This document shows positions 6,421-8,548 of a DNA stretch of 8,548 nucleotides, piece by piece. Numbering within the stretch: position 1 is the stretch's first letter; every line of letters begins with the position of its first letter. The DNA comes from Clostridia bacterium (GTDB lineage Bacteria > Bacillota_A > Clostridia > Peptostreptococcales > JAAYPU01), in contig JAKSCF010000332.1 of NCBI GenBank assembly GCA_022360735.1, positions 1 through 8,548 of the forward strand, given 5' to 3'. The notes beneath the pieces are model-generated. The model was not told where the DNA came from. It was given only the letters and a program-made list of their open reading frames with translations, and did not search any database. The position numbers and the translations under genes are program-made.

Positions 6421-6500
6421 GTATCTCCTTCCCAAAACGTGGGGGCAACCAGATTTCTCTTGCTACCCTGTGGATCTTATGACCCAGGTCGCAACAGCAT
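6421..6500 (-). promoter_or_regulatory. Putative Moco/Tuco riboswitch, P3-less form
   Basis: On the minus strand this leader resembles the Moco RNA ahead of E. coli moaA as I remember it. Shared parts in order are ACCTGGGTCA (6489-6480); a short P2 strand AAGAT (6478-6474); CAGGG running into a hairpin whose arms GGGTAGC (6468-6462) and GTTGCCC (6449-6443) close over AGA-GAAA-TCT (6460-6451); a C-rich strand; the P2 partner GTTTT (6438-6434); and TGGGAAGG (6434-6427), where E. coli has TGGAAAGG. The large P3 arm is missing, a trait reported for variants linked to tungsten cofactor. P1 is weak: only CCT/AGG plus an outer TATG/CATA. It precedes the NTPase, mobA-moeA and mobB genes on the same strand, which suits cofactor feedback. 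It starts about 75 bases after the dmsA stop. The identification is by eye. Confidence 0.6.
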
Positions 6501-6571
6501 AGTTTCCCTTAGCTCTTACGACTTGGAGATTATTCAATTATTTTTTAATGAATTACTTGAAATAATGGTTT

Positions 6572-8548
6572 TCATTTTTCTGTTTTTACTACTTCTACCA
6601 GGTTGCTATGCTGTGGATTGCCCTTTGCTAACGGAGTGGGTGTCGTATGGGTCAGTACGTTAATGCTTCCACGCAAATCTGTCCCCTGATTATCAGGGTT
6701 ATACCATCCCCCTTGACTGAGAGCAACTGTACCTTTTATTATCTTCATCGTTACTTTTGCAGGAATTCTTATACGCCCTCGACTATTAAATACATCCACC
6801 AACATACCTTGAGTAATATCTCGTATCTTAGCATCTTCAGGATTAATCCAAAGTGCAGGCGGATCCAATTCTTCCATCCATTCATTGTTATCATGAATAG
6901 AATGGCACCTTCTTTTCGTATGATATCCAATTAACTGCAATGGATACTTATCTTTCACCGGATCATCCGGACCTTCTACACACGGTGTATAACATGGAAT
7001 ACCTGGTATGCTGTCATGTTGGTTCATATCATACAAGGTCTTGCTGAAAATCTCTATTTTACCAGAAGGTGTATTGAATGGTGCTTTATCTTTAATTTGT
7101 TTTTCAAAAGCTAAAGGTATATTATTATTTTTATATTGATAACCACCACGTTTTTTAAATTCTTCGTAGGAAGGTATTTCCGGCTCTAATAGCTTGGTTT
7201 TTTTATAACTTTCATGAAGCCAGTCTTCTGTAGTTTCATTCCCTTGTGTAAATTTTTCATATAATCCCAATTTGCGAGCAACTTCCTTTAACCAGTCATA
7301 CTCAAATCTGCATTCAAAAAATGGTTCCATAACCTTTGAATTATATAAGAAATAGTTTTCACTTCCCCATGGAAGTGAGATGTTATTACCTTCAAATACC
7401 GATGTAGCAGGAAGAACCAAATCAGAATACCTTGCACTTGGCGTCATAAAAATATCAGATGTAACAATAAACTCGCATTGAGTTGTATCTTTCAATATCC
7501 GTATGGTATCATTAATATCACTGTGCTGATTGATTAGAGTATTGCCAGCCAAATTTATAATCATCTTAATATTACTATCCAAACGATCTACGCCTTTTAA
7601 ACCATCTTCTACAGGCTTTAACTCCGTGCCTTGTTCAATGGCTTTTGTCCAAAGAAAGGTAGGAATTGAACCAGGGTATGGGTTTGGAATCATCGGTATG
7701 CCCGGCATCTTGCGAACAGGCCGTCCGATAAAGTCTCCTGTAGATCCTCCCGAAATTCCCACATTACCTGTAAGACAGCATAACATTGCAAATCCTCGAT
7801 ATGTCTGTTCTCCATTACCCGTTCGTTGTGGACCAAGACCAGGAAGAATACATGCCGGTTTTGTAGCAGCATATTCTTTTGCTAATCGTTCAATGGTGTC
7901 GGCAGGAACTCCACAAATTGATTCTGCCCAGGAAGGTGTCTTCTCCACACCATCTTTTTTACCAAACAGATAATCCTTATAATTTTCTTCAACCAAAACG
8001 CCTTTTGGCATATGATCTTTATCAAATCCAATACAATATTCATCTATAAAGTCCTGATCTTGTAAATTTTCTTTAAAAATCACATATGCCATAGCATCCA
8101 TCATAGCGCCATCAGTAGATGGACGTATACCAATCCATTCATCACTATAGCCGATGGCGGAATCACTCTCTCTTGGATCAATTACAACAATACGGACTCC
8201 TTTTTTACGTAATTGTGAAATATAGTAATTTGTATAAGTGCCGCATATACTTTCGGAAGGATTATGTCCCCACAGAATTAATAATTTTGTATTCAAGATA
8301 TCTTCAATGGCATTACAATTGAAATTTCCTCCATATACATATGGCATAACATAATTAGTACATGCACTGCTATAATTATTATAATAGTCCAGATATCCAC
8401 CATCCAGTGCCAGTAAGTTTTTTGCTAAATTCTGTGGTTTCATAATCGCTCTGACACCGGTTGAATAAATGGGAAAACGAGAAGCTGGACCATATGTTTC
8501 TCTAATCCGTTTCATTTCACCAGCCAGTAAATCCACCGCTTCTTCCCA
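6572..8548 (-). CDS. dmsA: DMSO-reductase-type catalytic subunit DmsA, 5'-truncated by the window
   Basis: The C-terminal 658 residues of a molybdopterin oxidoreductase; the frame is open to the right edge, so the true start is outside. A GTG at 8536 lies inside the conserved WEEAVDLLAGEM segment and is not the start. DmsA reduces DMSO or a similar S- or N-oxide as terminal acceptor, using bis-MGD. The stretch YNNYSSACTNYVMPYVYGG (56-74 of the visible part) aligns with E. coli DmsA, putting the Mo-ligand serine at Ser60. Also seen are VVIDPRESDSA (121-131), GPQRTGNGE (239-247), LTGNVGISGG (259-268), an exact fit to the prokaryotic molybdopterin signature (369-386, TPSARYSDLVLPATSVFE), and the C-terminal dinucleotide-binding domain (about 535-655) with PLAKGNPQHSNLV (639-651). 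The missing N-terminus would hold the 4Fe-4S cysteines and perhaps a Tat signal. No dmsB or dmsC follows. The DmsA type is clear; the exact substrate is not. Confidence 0.93.
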   Translation of the reverse strand, partial: WEEAVDLLAGEMKRIRETYGPASRFPIYSTGVRAIMKPQNLAKNLLALDGGYLDYYNNYSSACTNYVMPYVYGGNFNCNAIEDILNTKLLILWGHNPSESICGTYTNYYISQLRKKGVRIVVIDPRESDSAIGYSDEWIGIRPSTDGAMMDAMAYVIFKENLQDQDFIDEYCIGFDKDHMPKGVLVEENYKDYLFGKKDGVEKTPSWAESICGVPADTIERLAKEYAATKPACILPGLGPQRTGNGEQTYRGFAMLCCLTGNVGISGGSTGDFIGRPVRKMPGIPMIPNPYPGSIPTFLWTKAIEQGTELKPVEDGLKGVDRLDSNIKMIINLAGNTLINQHSDINDTIRILKDTTQCEFIVTSDIFMTPSARYSDLVLPATSVFEGNNISLPWGSENYFLYNSKVMEPFFECRFEYDWLKEVARKLGLYEKFTQGNETTEDWLHESYKKTKLLEPEIPSYEEFKKRGGYQYKNNNIPLAFEKQIKDKAPFNTPSGKIEIFSKTLYDMNQHDSIPGIPCYTPCVEGPDDPVKDKYPLQLIGYHTKRRCHSIHDNNEWMEELDPPALWINPEDAKIRDITQGMLVDVFNSRGRIRIPAKVTMKIIKGTVALSQGGWYNPDNQGTDLRGSINVLTHTTPTPLAKGNPQHSNLVEVVKTEK

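Larger units (their letters stand above)
6284..6571 (-). other. Leader region between dmsA and the mob operon
   Basis: This 288-base gap holds no convincing gene. It contains the putative riboswitch and the hairpins listed separately. The part just after the dmsA stop (6571-6500) is AT-rich with only weak promoter-like boxes (for example TTGAAT, without a good -10 at 17 bases) and no clear dmsA terminator. It is therefore unclear whether the mob genes have their own promoter here or are read through from dmsA. AAGGAG at 6430-6425 has no start codon at a usable distance. Confidence 0.6.

Noticed and set aside
6421..6500. Cyclic-di-GMP, cobalamin or SAM riboswitch reading of the same leader
   Set aside because: Fragments such as CACAGGG and GGGAAGG recall these classes, but their other obligatory parts (for example GGGACGCAAAGCC, or the B12 box) are absent or in the wrong order, whereas the Moco parts occur in order and before mob genes.
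6498..6571. Promoter for the mob operon (TTGAAT and neighbouring AT-rich boxes)
   Set aside because: No pair of -35 and -10 boxes at 16-18 bases is good enough to call; AT-rich sequence gives many weak matches.
6238..6663. A 141-codon plus-strand frame across the dmsA/NTPase gap
   Set aside because: It runs antisense over two real genes and the putative riboswitch, has no recognisable domain, and its composition matches the complement of the leader. I treat it as a chance frame.
7530..7973. A 147-codon plus-strand frame inside dmsA
   Set aside because: It is antisense to a well-conserved part of DmsA, has no RBS of note and no recognisable motif, and so is a shadow of the real gene.

Overview
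The window looks like chromosomal DNA of an anaerobic, low-GC Gram-positive bacterium (Bacillota, probably Clostridia). The grounds are AT-rich sequence, strong AGGAGG-type ribosome binding sites, two TTG starts, a DmsA-type molybdoenzyme and a methyl-accepting chemotaxis protein with a Firmicutes-like signalling domain. No species can be named from the sequence alone. I see no tRNA, rRNA, CRISPR array, transposase or phage gene.

Layout. Bases 1-425 have no gene in the window. Their left edge carries a very good ribosome binding site for a minus-strand gene whose start codon falls just outside. Bases 426-896 (+) encode a small GNAT acetyltransferase. It converges on a minus-strand methyl-accepting chemotaxis protein (984-3125) that has almost no extracellular domain and a cytoplasmic PAS domain with four closely spaced cysteines.

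The rest, reading leftward on the minus strand from 8548 to 3339, is a molybdenum-enzyme block. It starts with the C-terminal 658 residues of a DMSO-reductase-type catalytic subunit (DmsA), cut by the right edge. A 288-base leader follows that I read as a molybdenum/tungsten-cofactor (Moco/Tuco) riboswitch plus downstream alternative hairpins. Then come a THEP1-like P-loop NTPase, a MobA-MoeA fusion protein and MobB. MobB overlaps the fusion gene by ATGA, and a likely intrinsic terminator lies beyond it.

How the genes fit together: DmsA needs bis-molybdopterin guanine dinucleotide. The MoeA half of the fusion inserts the metal into molybdopterin, the MobA half attaches GMP, and MobB is the GTP-binding accessory protein of that step. 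The NTPase is of unknown role but is embedded in the same operon. A riboswitch sensing the cofactor at the head of the biosynthetic genes would give feedback control. Neither dmsB/dmsC nor a TorD-type chaperone is downstream of dmsA; they would have to lie upstream, outside the window.

The most interesting points are the compact riboswitch that appears to lack the P3 arm, the MobA-MoeA fusion, the NTPase in a mob operon, and the Cys-rich PAS chemoreceptor next to a respiratory molybdoenzyme.
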